Assembly (NCBI GenBank): GCA_023667695.1
Contig: JAMOZY010000017.1
Location: forward strand, 1 to 55,009
DNA: 55,009 nt
Source: Clostridium sp.
GTDB taxonomy: Bacteria > Bacillota > Clostridia > Lachnospirales > Lachnospiraceae
Direction: 5' to 3'
Shown here: positions 15,143 to 23,060 of the stretch, piece by piece
How the letters are laid out: the number at the start of each line of letters is the position of its first letter
Position numbering within the stretch: the stretch's first letter is position 1
Program-made: the position numbers and the translations under genes
Notes under the pieces: model-generated
The model's database searches: none
Told to the model about the DNA's origin: nothing
Seen by the model: only the letters and a program-made list of their open reading frames with translations

Positions 15143-16255
15143 ATGGCTAGTTTATCACTGAAGAATGTTTATAAGATTTATCCTAACGGCTTTAATGCTG
15201 TTAAAGACTTTAATCTTGAGATTGAAGACAAAGAATTTATCATTTTCGTAGGACCTTCCGGTTGTGGTAAGTCTACAACATTGCGTATGATTGCCGGATT
15301 GGAAGATATCACTCAGGGCGAGTTGTGGATTGGCGACAAGTTAGTAAATGATGTAGAGCCAAAGGACCGGGATATTGCGATGGTATTCCAGAACTACGCT
15401 TTGTATCCGCATATGAGCGTATTTGACAACATGGCATTTGGTTTGAAGCTGAGAAAGGTAGCACCGGAAAAGATTAGCAAGCTGGTACATGAGGCTGCTA
15501 AGGTTCTTGATATTGAGCATTTGTTGGATCGTAAGCCGAAGGCTTTATCTGGTGGTCAGAGACAGCGTGTTGCTATGGGTCGTGCTATCGTGCGTGAGCC
15601 AAAGGTATTCCTGATGGATGAGCCGTTATCAAACCTGGATGCTAAGCTTCGTGTTCAGATGCGTGTTGAGATTTCCAAGCTGCATCAGAGATTACAGACA
15701 ACGATTATCTATGTAACACATGACCAGACAGAAGCTATGACACTGGGTACCAGAATCGTAGTTATGAAGGATGGTATTGTTCAGCAGGTTGATACACCTC
15801 AGAACTTATATGACAAGCCATGCAACTTATTCGTAGCTGGTTTCATGGGTATGCCGCCAATGAATTTCATTGATTGTAAGGTAGTGAAGTCCGGTTCCGA
15901 TGTATTGTTAATGTTTGGTTCTCATTCTATTAAGGTGCCTGAGACAAAGGCTGCTAAGTTGATTGAGATGAACTACATTGATAAGGAAGTTATCTTAGGT
16001 ATTCGTCCGGAGAACATTCATGATGAGCAGTTGTTCATTGAGTCTTCACCAGAGAGTATCATTGATGCTAAGATTAACATCTATGAAATGTTAGGTGCTG
16101 AAGTATACCTGTACTTCACGATTGACCAGTTTGATATTACAGCAAGAGTAAATGCTCGTACAACTGCAAGACCTGGTGATACGGTTCAGTTGGCATTTGA
16201 CTTAAGCAAGATTCACATCTTCGATAAGGAAACCGAGCAGATTGTTGTAAATTAG
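15143..16255 (+). CDS. msmK: MsmK/UgpC-type carbohydrate ABC transporter ATPase
   Basis: A 370-residue ATPase that drives sugar import. The Walker A GPSGCGKSTT is at about residue 37, the signature ALSGGQRQRVA at about 134, Walker B VFLMDEPLSNLD at about 155 and the switch His in YVTHDQTEAM at about 190. A C-terminal regulatory OB-type domain follows (MGMPPMNFIDCKVV, GIRPENIHDE). No permease or binding protein is adjacent. This fits the MsmX/MsmK habit of serving several sugar importers. Codons such as CGT, GCT and GTT are more frequent than in its neighbours, suggesting strong expression. AAGGAGG precedes the ATG and a strong terminator follows. Confidence 0.93.
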   Translation: MASLSLKNVYKIYPNGFNAVKDFNLEIEDKEFIIFVGPSGCGKSTTLRMIAGLEDITQGELWIGDKLVNDVEPKDRDIAMVFQNYALYPHMSVFDNMAFGLKLRKVAPEKISKLVHEAAKVLDIEHLLDRKPKALSGGQRQRVAMGRAIVREPKVFLMDEPLSNLDAKLRVQMRVEISKLHQRLQTTIIYVTHDQTEAMTLGTRIVVMKDGIVQQVDTPQNLYDKPCNLFVAGFMGMPPMNFIDCKVVKSGSDVLLMFGSHSIKVPETKAAKLIEMNYIDKEVILGIRPENIHDEQLFIESSPESIIDAKINIYEMLGAEVYLYFTIDQFDITARVNARTTARPGDTVQLAFDLSKIHIFDKETEQIVVN

Positions 16256-16290
16256 TACAATTAAAAGTTTGTCTAAACTATGAATTTTCG

Positions 16291-16331
16291 GAGGAAATGC
16301 ATAAAAATATGCATTTCCTCTTTTTTTTTTT
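16291..16331 (+). terminator. Strong rho-independent terminator
   Basis: GAGGAAATGCATA (16291-16303) pairs exactly with 16308-16320 around an AAAA loop, followed by eleven T residues. It ends the msmK transcript. Confidence 0.95.
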
Positions 16332-16367
16332 GATATTTTGTTATACTATGATAATAGTAAGCCATGC

Positions 16368-16490
16368 ATTAAAATAAATATAGTTTGCTGTGCAAACGTG
16401 TTTGCAAACAGCAAAGCATATTTATTTTAATATGTGGCGCACGCCCCACACCGAGGCGACAGCCGAGGTGAGCATGGCGGCAACATGCGG
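16368..16490 (+). repeat. Hairpin repeat with conserved tail (element B)
   Basis: A long imperfect hairpin spans 16368-16431: ATTAAAATAAATAT (16368-16381) pairs with 16418-16431, TTTGCTGT with ACAGCAAA, and GCAAAC with GTTTGC inside. Directly after comes a GC-rich tail: GTGGCGCACGCCCCAC can fold, followed by CACCGAGGCGACAGCCGAGG with TG. The last part folds as CACC / GA / GGC-GACA-GCC / GA / GGTG, with a tandem G-A internal loop. The same tail plan occurs at 50252-50287 although the long arms differ. The element ends 15 bases before the ribosome site of the CdaR gene, so it is part of that gene's leader. Confidence 0.65.
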
Positions 16491-16514
16491 ATTAAATGTA
16501 AAGGAGTGAATAGA

Positions 16515-17603
16515 ATGATTTCGAATCAAATCCTCCAGGATACGATTGAGGGAATAAAGGCAATTACACGGATTGATTTATGTGTTATGGATACAGAAGG
16601 CAAAATTCTGGCATCTACCTTGCGGGATGCGGATGAATATGAAAAAGCGGTTTTGGGCTTTGTTGACTCCCCGGCAGAAAGCCAGGTGCTGCAAGGCTAT
16701 CAATTTTTTAAAGTCTTTGATGATAACCAGTTAGAATATGTGATTCTGGCAAAGGGAGAAACAGATGATGTATATATGATTGGTAAAATAGCAGCATTTC
16801 AGGTGCAGAATCTGCTGGTTGCATATAAGGAGCGGTTTGATAAGGACAATTTCATCAAGAATCTGCTGCTGGATAATCTGTTACTGGTAGACATCTATAA
16901 TCGGGCGAAAAAGCTACATATTGATACAGATGTCCGCCGGATTGTTTTTATTATTGAGACAAAAAATGAGAAGGATAATAATGCCTTAGAAACGGTTCGG
17001 AATATTTTCTCGGCAAAATCAAAGGATTTTATTACTGCAGTTGATGAGAAGAATATTATACTTGTGAAAGAAGTAAAGGTTAATGAGACATATGAGGATT
17101 TAAGCAAGACAGCAAAGGTGATTGTGGACATGCTGAATACAGAGGCAATGTCTACGGTTCATGTGGCATATGGAACCATTGTCAATGAGATTAAAGAGGT
17201 TTCCCGCTCTTATAAAGAGGCAAAAATGGCTTTGGATGTGGGAAAGATTTTCTATGGCAACCGCAATATCATTGCTTACAGTAATCTTGGGATTGGCCGT
17301 TTGATTTATCAGCTTCCGATTCCGCTTTGTAAGATGTTTATCAAAGAAATCTTTGATGGGAAATCACCGGATGAGTTTGATGAAGAGACATTGATTACCA
17401 TTAATAAGTTCTTTGAAAACAGTCTGAATGTTTCAGAAACCTCGAGACAATTGTACATTCACCGGAATACTTTGGTATATCGCTTGGATAAACTACAAAA
17501 AAGTACCGGTCTGGATTTGCGTGTGTTTGAAGATGCCATTACGTTCAAGATTGCACTTATGGTTGTAAAATATATGAAATACATGGAATCCTTGGATTAT
17601 TAA
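16515..17603 (+). CDS. CdaR/PucR family transcriptional regulator
   Basis: A 362-residue regulator. The N-terminal part (residues 1 to about 110) resembles the sugar-diacid recognition domain (LQDTIEGIKAITRIDLCVMDTEGKILA). The middle is a GGDEF-like CdaR region. The C-terminal helix-turn-helix is clear: ETLITINKFFENSLNVSETSRQLYIHRNTLVYRLDKLQ. Such proteins respond to sugar acids or nitrogen compounds. The ATG at 16515 follows AAGGAG at 16501-16506; an upstream frame extension runs into element B and is rejected. It lies between the sugar ATPase and ftsE, so it may control sugar uptake, but no target operator was found. Confidence 0.87.
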   Translation: MISNQILQDTIEGIKAITRIDLCVMDTEGKILASTLRDADEYEKAVLGFVDSPAESQVLQGYQFFKVFDDNQLEYVILAKGETDDVYMIGKIAAFQVQNLLVAYKERFDKDNFIKNLLLDNLLLVDIYNRAKKLHIDTDVRRIVFIIETKNEKDNNALETVRNIFSAKSKDFITAVDEKNIILVKEVKVNETYEDLSKTAKVIVDMLNTEAMSTVHVAYGTIVNEIKEVSRSYKEAKMALDVGKIFYGNRNIIAYSNLGIGRLIYQLPIPLCKMFIKEIFDGKSPDEFDEETLITINKFFENSLNVSETSRQLYIHRNTLVYRLDKLQKSTGLDLRVFEDAITFKIALMVVKYMKYMESLDY

Positions 17604-17647
17604 TATAGAAAATAACATCATACTAAATACGAAAGGGGCATAATGAG

Positions 17648-18334
17648 ATGTTAGTGCTGGACCACGTAACTATGAAGTACCCTACGGGAACAACTGCACT
17701 GAATGATGTCAGTATTACCATTGAAAAAGGTGAGTTTGTATTTATCGTAGGAAGCAGCGGCTCCGGAAAAACCACTTTAATGAAGCTATTATTAAAGGAG
17801 TTAGACCCCACAGAGGGAACGATAAAAATCAACGATAAGGATTATGCAAAGGTAAAGAGAAAGGAAATTCCGAAAATCCGCCGGGATATCGGTGTGGTAT
17901 TTCAGAATTTCCGTTTGTTGAAGGATAGGAATGTATATGAGAATGTAGCCTTTGCACAACGGATTGTAGAGACGCCGCCAAGGTATATCCGGCGGCAGGT
18001 CCCATCGATGCTGACGATGGTAGGCTTAGGAGATAAATACAAATCATTTCCCAAGGAGTTATCCGGCGGTGAGCAGCAGCGGGTGGCCCTTGCAAGAGCC
18101 TTGGTGAATAATCCTTCTATTTTGCTGGCGGATGAGCCTACTGGTAATCTGGACCCGAAAAACTCATGGGATATCATGAGCCTTTTGGAGGAGGTTAATA
18201 AGCGGGGGACGACGGTAGTTGTTGTTACCCATAATCGGGAAATCGTAAATGCAATGAAAAAACGGGTGGTAACCTTGAAGAAGGGTACCATTATCAGTGA
18301 TGTGAAAAAGGGTGGGTATATAGATGAAGATTAG
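17648..18334 (+). CDS. ftsE: Cell division ATP-binding protein FtsE
   Basis: A 228-residue ABC ATPase that with FtsX forms a membrane complex controlling peptidoglycan hydrolases at the septum. Motifs: Walker A GSSGSGKTTL near residue 37, the FtsE-typical RRDIGVVFQNFRLL, the signature ELSGGEQQRVALARA, and Walker B ILLADEPTGNLDP. Downstream genes are ftsX and PcsB-like hydrolase activators, the expected partners. It overlaps ftsX by 11 bases. Confidence 0.96.
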   Translation: MLVLDHVTMKYPTGTTALNDVSITIEKGEFVFIVGSSGSGKTTLMKLLLKELDPTEGTIKINDKDYAKVKRKEIPKIRRDIGVVFQNFRLLKDRNVYENVAFAQRIVETPPRYIRRQVPSMLTMVGLGDKYKSFPKELSGGEQQRVALARALVNNPSILLADEPTGNLDPKNSWDIMSLLEEVNKRGTTVVVVTHNREIVNAMKKRVVTLKKGTIISDVKKGGYIDED

Positions 18335-19238
18335 TACATTATGGTATTGCTTTTTGCAAGGACTAAAGAATATCAGGCGCAACCTGCTTTTTTCACTGGC
18401 ATCCATAGGAACGATTGTAGCCTGCTTATTTTTGTTTGGAATTTTCTATTCGATTGTTTTGAATTTTGAATCGATGATGAAGCAGATGGAGGAATCCGTA
18501 GCGGTTACGGTATTTTTTGAGGAAGGTATTACGGAGGAACAGATTACTGCCATTGGGGAAGAAATACGGGTGCGGGAAGAAGTAAATACAATGGATTACA
18601 TTTCGGCAGAGGAAGCCTGGAGGAATTTTGCACCGGAGTTATATGGAGTAAACAATCAGGAGATGATAGAAGCTGCTTTTGGAACCTCGAACCCACTGGA
18701 AAACTATGCATCCTATAACATTACCATAACCGATGCAAAGCTACAGGGAGAATTTGTTAAGTTTTTGGAGGGGCTGCCTGGCGTACGCAAGGTAAAAAGC
18801 TCTGAAGCAACGGCAGAGAACTTTGCTTCCATTGATTCCCTAGTGGGATATGCCTCAATTGGTGTTATAGTTATTTTGTTACTGGTTTCCATTTTCCTGA
18901 TTAGTAATACCATTACCATTGGTATTACCATACGAAAGGAAGAGATTTCCATTATGAAGCTAATCGGAGCAACGGATTTTTTTGTACGGGCGCCGTTTAT
19001 CGTCGAGGGTGTGACCATCGGATTTGCCGGCTCTGTTGTGCCTTGTGTATTTCTGTATCTGATGTATGGAATGGTAATTGATTTTTTGATGAATCGTTTT
19101 ACCGCATTGAAGGGATGGCTGAATTTTCTGCCACGGAATGAGATATTCCAGACCTTAATACCGGTTTGTCTGTTGATTGGTATTGGAATTGGTTTTGTAG
19201 GAAGTATTATAACGACGAGGAAGCATTTAAAAGTGTAG
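18324..19238 (+). CDS. ftsX: Cell division protein FtsX
   Basis: A 304-residue membrane protein with the FtsX layout: a short cytosolic start (LKNIRRNLLFSLASIGTI) and first membrane segment, a large extracellular domain from about residue 50 to 165 that contacts the hydrolase activator, then three membrane segments including ISNTITIGITIRKEEISIMKLIGA. The extracellular loop contains FVKFLEGLPGVRKVKSSEA. It is translated after an 11-base overlap with ftsE. Confidence 0.95.
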   Translation: MKISTLWYCFLQGLKNIRRNLLFSLASIGTIVACLFLFGIFYSIVLNFESMMKQMEESVAVTVFFEEGITEEQITAIGEEIRVREEVNTMDYISAEEAWRNFAPELYGVNNQEMIEAAFGTSNPLENYASYNITITDAKLQGEFVKFLEGLPGVRKVKSSEATAENFASIDSLVGYASIGVIVILLLVSIFLISNTITIGITIRKEEISIMKLIGATDFFVRAPFIVEGVTIGFAGSVVPCVFLYLMYGMVIDFLMNRFTALKGWLNFLPRNEIFQTLIPVCLLIGIGIGFVGSIITTRKHLKV

Positions 19239-19248
19239 GTGATGAAGG

Positions 19249-20412
19249 ATGAAAAAGGGCTTGCATATTTTAAAAACCGCAGTTGCAGTTCTTCTGGTGG
19301 GTGTAATTTCAACCCAGGTATATGCCGGTTCGATGGAGGATGCAGAGCAGCAGCGGGACCAGGCAGAAGATAATAAGAATAATGCAGAAAATATTCTTTC
19401 TCAGTTAGAGTCTAAAAAAAGTGACCTGGAGGCGTGGGTTGCAGAGCTGGATAAAGAGCTGGAAGATATTCAGATTCAGATTGATGATTTGAATAACCAG
19501 AAGGCAGATTTGGAGGAGCAAATAACTGTTAAGCAGGAAGAACTGGCAGTGGCAAAGGAAGAGGAAGCCGAGCAGTATGCAGAAATGTGTGCCAGAATCC
19601 AGTTTATGTATGAAAATAATAATACCAGCTATATGGATGCCTTGTTCGCCTCCGGTTCTATGAGTGATATTCTAAATCGTTCGGAATATGTATCCGCTAT
19701 GGCGAATTATGACTATAATATGCTGGAGGAGCTGGTTCAGACCAGAGAGACAATTGCAAATGATGAGCAGATGCTGCAGATAGATTTGGATGCCGTAGAA
19801 CGGTTAACGGAACAGGTAAAGCAGGAAGAAGAAGCGGTCAATATATTAATTGATGAAAAGTCAGCAGAGATATCAGAATACGAAAGCCAGATTGACCGAC
19901 AGGAAAAGCTGATTGCCCAGTATGATGCAGAAATGCAGGCCGCAGCAAGCCGGATTGCCGCGTTGGAAGCAGCCGCGGCAGGCAATGGGAATTTTGTTCC
20001 TTATTCCGGTGGTGCTTTATTATGGCCTTGTCCGTCCAGCTCCAGAATCACATCTTATTTTGGCTATCGGACGCCGGATGGGGGATATGTAAATGCCAAC
20101 CATAAGGGGCTGGATATCGGCGCACCGACGGGTACCCCGGCCGTAGCCGCCGCCAGTGGCGTAGTGGTTATCGCACGATATAGTAATTCCGCAGGCAACT
20201 GGGTAGTAATCAGTCATGGAGGTGGCTTGTATACGGTATATATGCATGCATCCCAGCTGTGTGTGACGGAAGGCCAGTATGTCAATGCTGGTGATACGAT
20301 TTTGCTGGTTGGTTCTACCGGATGGTCAACCGGACCTCATTTACACTTTGGTGTAGGAGTCGGTGGCTATACATCGGCATTTAATGTGGACCCTTTAAGC
20401 TATTATCAGTAG
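19249..20412 (+). CDS. PcsB/EnvC-like murein hydrolase activator, M23 domain (copy 1)
   Basis: A 387-residue secreted protein. A signal peptide is followed by cleavage around VYAGS (residue 26), then a long coiled coil (about 30-240) and a C-terminal LytM/M23 domain. Zinc ligands appear intact: His in NHKGLDIG, Asp in the same motif, and the HLHFG pair. The coiled coil is the FtsX-contacting part in PcsB/EnvC proteins. It lies 10 bases after ftsX. A close relative follows directly. It may cleave peptidoglycan cross-bridges itself, since the metal site is complete. Confidence 0.92.
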   Translation: MKKGLHILKTAVAVLLVGVISTQVYAGSMEDAEQQRDQAEDNKNNAENILSQLESKKSDLEAWVAELDKELEDIQIQIDDLNNQKADLEEQITVKQEELAVAKEEEAEQYAEMCARIQFMYENNNTSYMDALFASGSMSDILNRSEYVSAMANYDYNMLEELVQTRETIANDEQMLQIDLDAVERLTEQVKQEEEAVNILIDEKSAEISEYESQIDRQEKLIAQYDAEMQAAASRIAALEAAAAGNGNFVPYSGGALLWPCPSSSRITSYFGYRTPDGGYVNANHKGLDIGAPTGTPAVAAASGVVVIARYSNSAGNWVVISHGGGLYTVYMHASQLCVTEGQYVNAGDTILLVGSTGWSTGPHLHFGVGVGGYTSAFNVDPLSYYQ

Positions 20413-20458
20413 GTTCGCATTCAGAAATACAGTTAGATAAGAATTCAGGTGATGGAAA

Positions 20459-21652
20459 ATGAAAAAACGGCTTCGATGGATGAAGATAATGCTGTCCATG
20501 CTTCTGCTGTGTATGCTTACGACCCAGGTGTATGCCGGCTCCATGGAGGATGCACAACAGGATAAATCTGAAGCAGAAAGTAATAAGAGTAAGGCGGAAG
20601 AGATTTTAAGCCAACTGGAAGAGAAGAAAAGTAATCTGGCGGCATATGTGGCAGAGCTGGATGGACAGCTGGCAGCGATTCAGACAAGGATTCATGAACT
20701 GAATGCACAGAAGGCGGAATTGGAAGCTCAAATTGTGGTGAAGCAGGCGGAATTGGAAGAGGCAAAGGCAAAAGAGCAGCAGCAGTATGCAGATATGTGT
20801 GCCAGAATTCAGTTTATGTATGAAAACGGCGGGGATAATTATATGGATGCCCTGCTCTCAGCAGAATCCATGAGTGATATTTTAAATCGGCCGGAATATG
20901 TGTCAGCTATGGCGGATTATGATTATAATATGTTAGTACAGCTGGTGCAGATTCGGGAACAGATTGCCAATGATGAACAGATATTACAGACAAATCTGGC
21001 AGGGGTAGAACAGTTAACTGCCCAGGTACAGGAAGAAGAGGCTGCGGTAAGCACTTTGCTGGATGCAAAGTCGGCAGAGGTGGCGGCGTATGAGGACCAG
21101 ATTGCAGAGCAGGAGAGGCTGGTTGAGCAATATGATGCTGAGATACAGGCAGCTGCCAATCGGATTGCAGAAATCGAAGCAGAGGCCGCCAGAGCGGCGC
21201 AGGCAGGTCAGATGGCAACGAATTCCGGTGCAGAGTATGTGCCTTACGCGGGTGGTTCCCTGTTGTGGCCATGTCCTTCCAGTTATCGGATTAATTCCGG
21301 CTTTGGAAGGCGGGAGGCATCCGGAGTAGTAACCGCCAATCATTTTGGTATTGATATTGGTTGTGAGAATGGGACGCCGATTGTTGCAGCAGCCAGCGGG
21401 GTTGTAGTTCTGGCAAGATATAGTTCTACTGCGGGTAATTGGATTATCATCAGCCATGGAAATGGACTGTATACGATATATATGCATGCGAATGCGTTAT
21501 ATGTATCCGAGGGACAGTATGTCAATGGGGGTGATACGATTATGTTATCCGGAGCAACCGGAGCTACCCAGGGAAGGCATCTGCATTTTGAGGTTCGTGT
21601 TGGCGGATATCTGAGTTCCAGATTTTCCGTTAATCCAATGCAGTATTATTAA
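20459..21652 (+). CDS. PcsB/EnvC-like murein hydrolase activator, M23 domain (copy 2)
   Basis: A 397-residue paralogue of the preceding gene, sharing the signal peptide ending TQVYAGSMEDAQQ, the coiled coil with the matched MCARIQFMYEN and MSDILNR segments, and the M23 domain (NHFGIDIG, HLHFEV). It differs by an Ala-rich extension before the M23 domain. The tandem arrangement indicates local duplication, followed by divergence of the linker. It starts 46 bases after copy 1 with its own GGTGATGG-type site. Confidence 0.92.
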   Translation: MKKRLRWMKIMLSMLLLCMLTTQVYAGSMEDAQQDKSEAESNKSKAEEILSQLEEKKSNLAAYVAELDGQLAAIQTRIHELNAQKAELEAQIVVKQAELEEAKAKEQQQYADMCARIQFMYENGGDNYMDALLSAESMSDILNRPEYVSAMADYDYNMLVQLVQIREQIANDEQILQTNLAGVEQLTAQVQEEEAAVSTLLDAKSAEVAAYEDQIAEQERLVEQYDAEIQAAANRIAEIEAEAARAAQAGQMATNSGAEYVPYAGGSLLWPCPSSYRINSGFGRREASGVVTANHFGIDIGCENGTPIVAAASGVVVLARYSSTAGNWIIISHGNGLYTIYMHANALYVSEGQYVNGGDTIMLSGATGATQGRHLHFEVRVGGYLSSRFSVNPMQYY

Positions 21653-21728
21653 TTTTACAAAGGGATTCGGATTTGGGAGAGGATTTTCAAAAGGAAAGTA
21701 GAAAATCAGATAGGAAAGGAACATAAAT

Positions 21729-22967
21729 ATGAGAAAATCAATAAAAATCGGTCTTGGTTTATCACTGGCGGCAATGCTTTGCAGCGGCTGCCTTCCAAAT
21801 CTACGGCTGTCACAAAGCAGCAGCTCGTCCAATAGTGTACATAATGGATTTGGAGGCGGAAGCACCAGCCAGCCCGGTGATTCTGTATATTCGGAACAGG
21901 TAGAGCAGAAGATTGATTATATCAATCAGTTGATTGACAGTAAGTTTTACTTTGAAGCAAGTGATGATGAGGAACGGGAAGAGTATATTTACAAGGGCAT
22001 ATTGGAAAGTCTGGATGACCCCTATTCTGTTTATTATACGGCGGAAGAGTATTCCGATATGATGGATACGTCAACGGGTTCTTATCAGGGAATCGGAGTA
22101 TCCATTCAGCAGGATGTTGCAACTAAGACATTAACGGTAATCCGGGTATTTCAGGGCAGTGGCGCAGAAGATGCAGGGATACTGCCGAAGGATGTAATTA
22201 CCGCGGTAAATGGACGGGAATTAGATGGGGAAGAGGTCTCTGAGGTAGTTACATGGATTAAAGGTGAACCGGGAACGACAGTAGATGTAACGGTATATCG
22301 TCCAAGTACCAAGGAGGATATCACATTATCTGTGGAACGCCGTACAATTGATAACTCAACGGTAAGCTATTCCATGAAAGAGAATCATATCGGCTATATT
22401 GAGGTTACGGACTTTTATGAAAAAACGGCAGAGCAGTTTGCCTTGGCGATTCAGGAGCTGGAAGCTCAGGGAATGCAGGCATTGATTGTAGATTTGCGCA
22501 ATAATCCAGGAGGATATGTAAATGTTGTCGTAGATATGTGCAACCAGATTCTTTCAGAAGGAATCATTGTATATACCGAAGATAAAGAAGGCAATGTATT
22601 AGAAAAATTCGATGCAGACAATACGGAATCCATGAATTTGCCAATGGTAGTACTGGTAAATGGAAACAGTGCAAGTGCTTCTGAAATCTTTGCCGGATGC
22701 ATGAAGGATCATGGAGCGGCTACCATCGTAGGTACGACCACCTTTGGAAAGGGAATTGTCCAGCAGGTGATTCCATTAAGTGATGGCTCTGCGGTGAAAT
22801 TAACGATTGCAAAGTATTTTACGCCAAACGGAAATGATATTCACCAGATTGGAATTGAGCCGGATGTGGTGGTAGAGCTGCCAGAGGAATTACAGCTTGA
22901 GCCTGTTATTCCGGAGGAGCAGGATGTACAGTTGAAGCGGGCGATTGAGTTGTTGAGTAATGAATAA
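21729..22967 (+). CDS. ctpA: S41 family C-terminal processing protease
   Basis: A 412-residue exported serine protease. The N-terminus has a hydrophobic segment ending in LCSGC, a possible lipobox. A PDZ domain covers about residues 110-195 (YQGIGVSIQQ, VITAVNGRELDG). The catalytic serine lies in VNGNSASASEIFAG and the lysine in TTTFGKGIVQ. It trims extracellular proteins at their C-termini. Its place after ftsEX and the M23 genes suggests control of wall hydrolases. AGGAAAGGA precedes the ATG. Confidence 0.95.
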   Translation: MRKSIKIGLGLSLAAMLCSGCLPNLRLSQSSSSSNSVHNGFGGGSTSQPGDSVYSEQVEQKIDYINQLIDSKFYFEASDDEEREEYIYKGILESLDDPYSVYYTAEEYSDMMDTSTGSYQGIGVSIQQDVATKTLTVIRVFQGSGAEDAGILPKDVITAVNGRELDGEEVSEVVTWIKGEPGTTVDVTVYRPSTKEDITLSVERRTIDNSTVSYSMKENHIGYIEVTDFYEKTAEQFALAIQELEAQGMQALIVDLRNNPGGYVNVVVDMCNQILSEGIIVYTEDKEGNVLEKFDADNTESMNLPMVVLVNGNSASASEIFAGCMKDHGAATIVGTTTFGKGIVQQVIPLSDGSAVKLTIAKYFTPNGNDIHQIGIEPDVVVELPEELQLEPVIPEEQDVQLKRAIELLSNE

Positions 22968-22994
22968 TGGATTGAAAAGGATTGTTGATATAAC

Positions 22995-23036
22995 AAAAAT
23001 ACCGACGGATGGTTATCATCTGTCGGTATTTTTTAT
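22995..23036. terminator. Bidirectional terminator
   Basis: AAAAATACCGACGGATG pairs with CATCTGTCGGTATTTTT with one wobble. A and T tracts on the two sides allow it to serve ctpA on the plus strand and the convergent gene on the minus strand. Confidence 0.92.
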
Positions 23037-23060
23037 GAAATTTAGCTGTTTGAAATGAAT

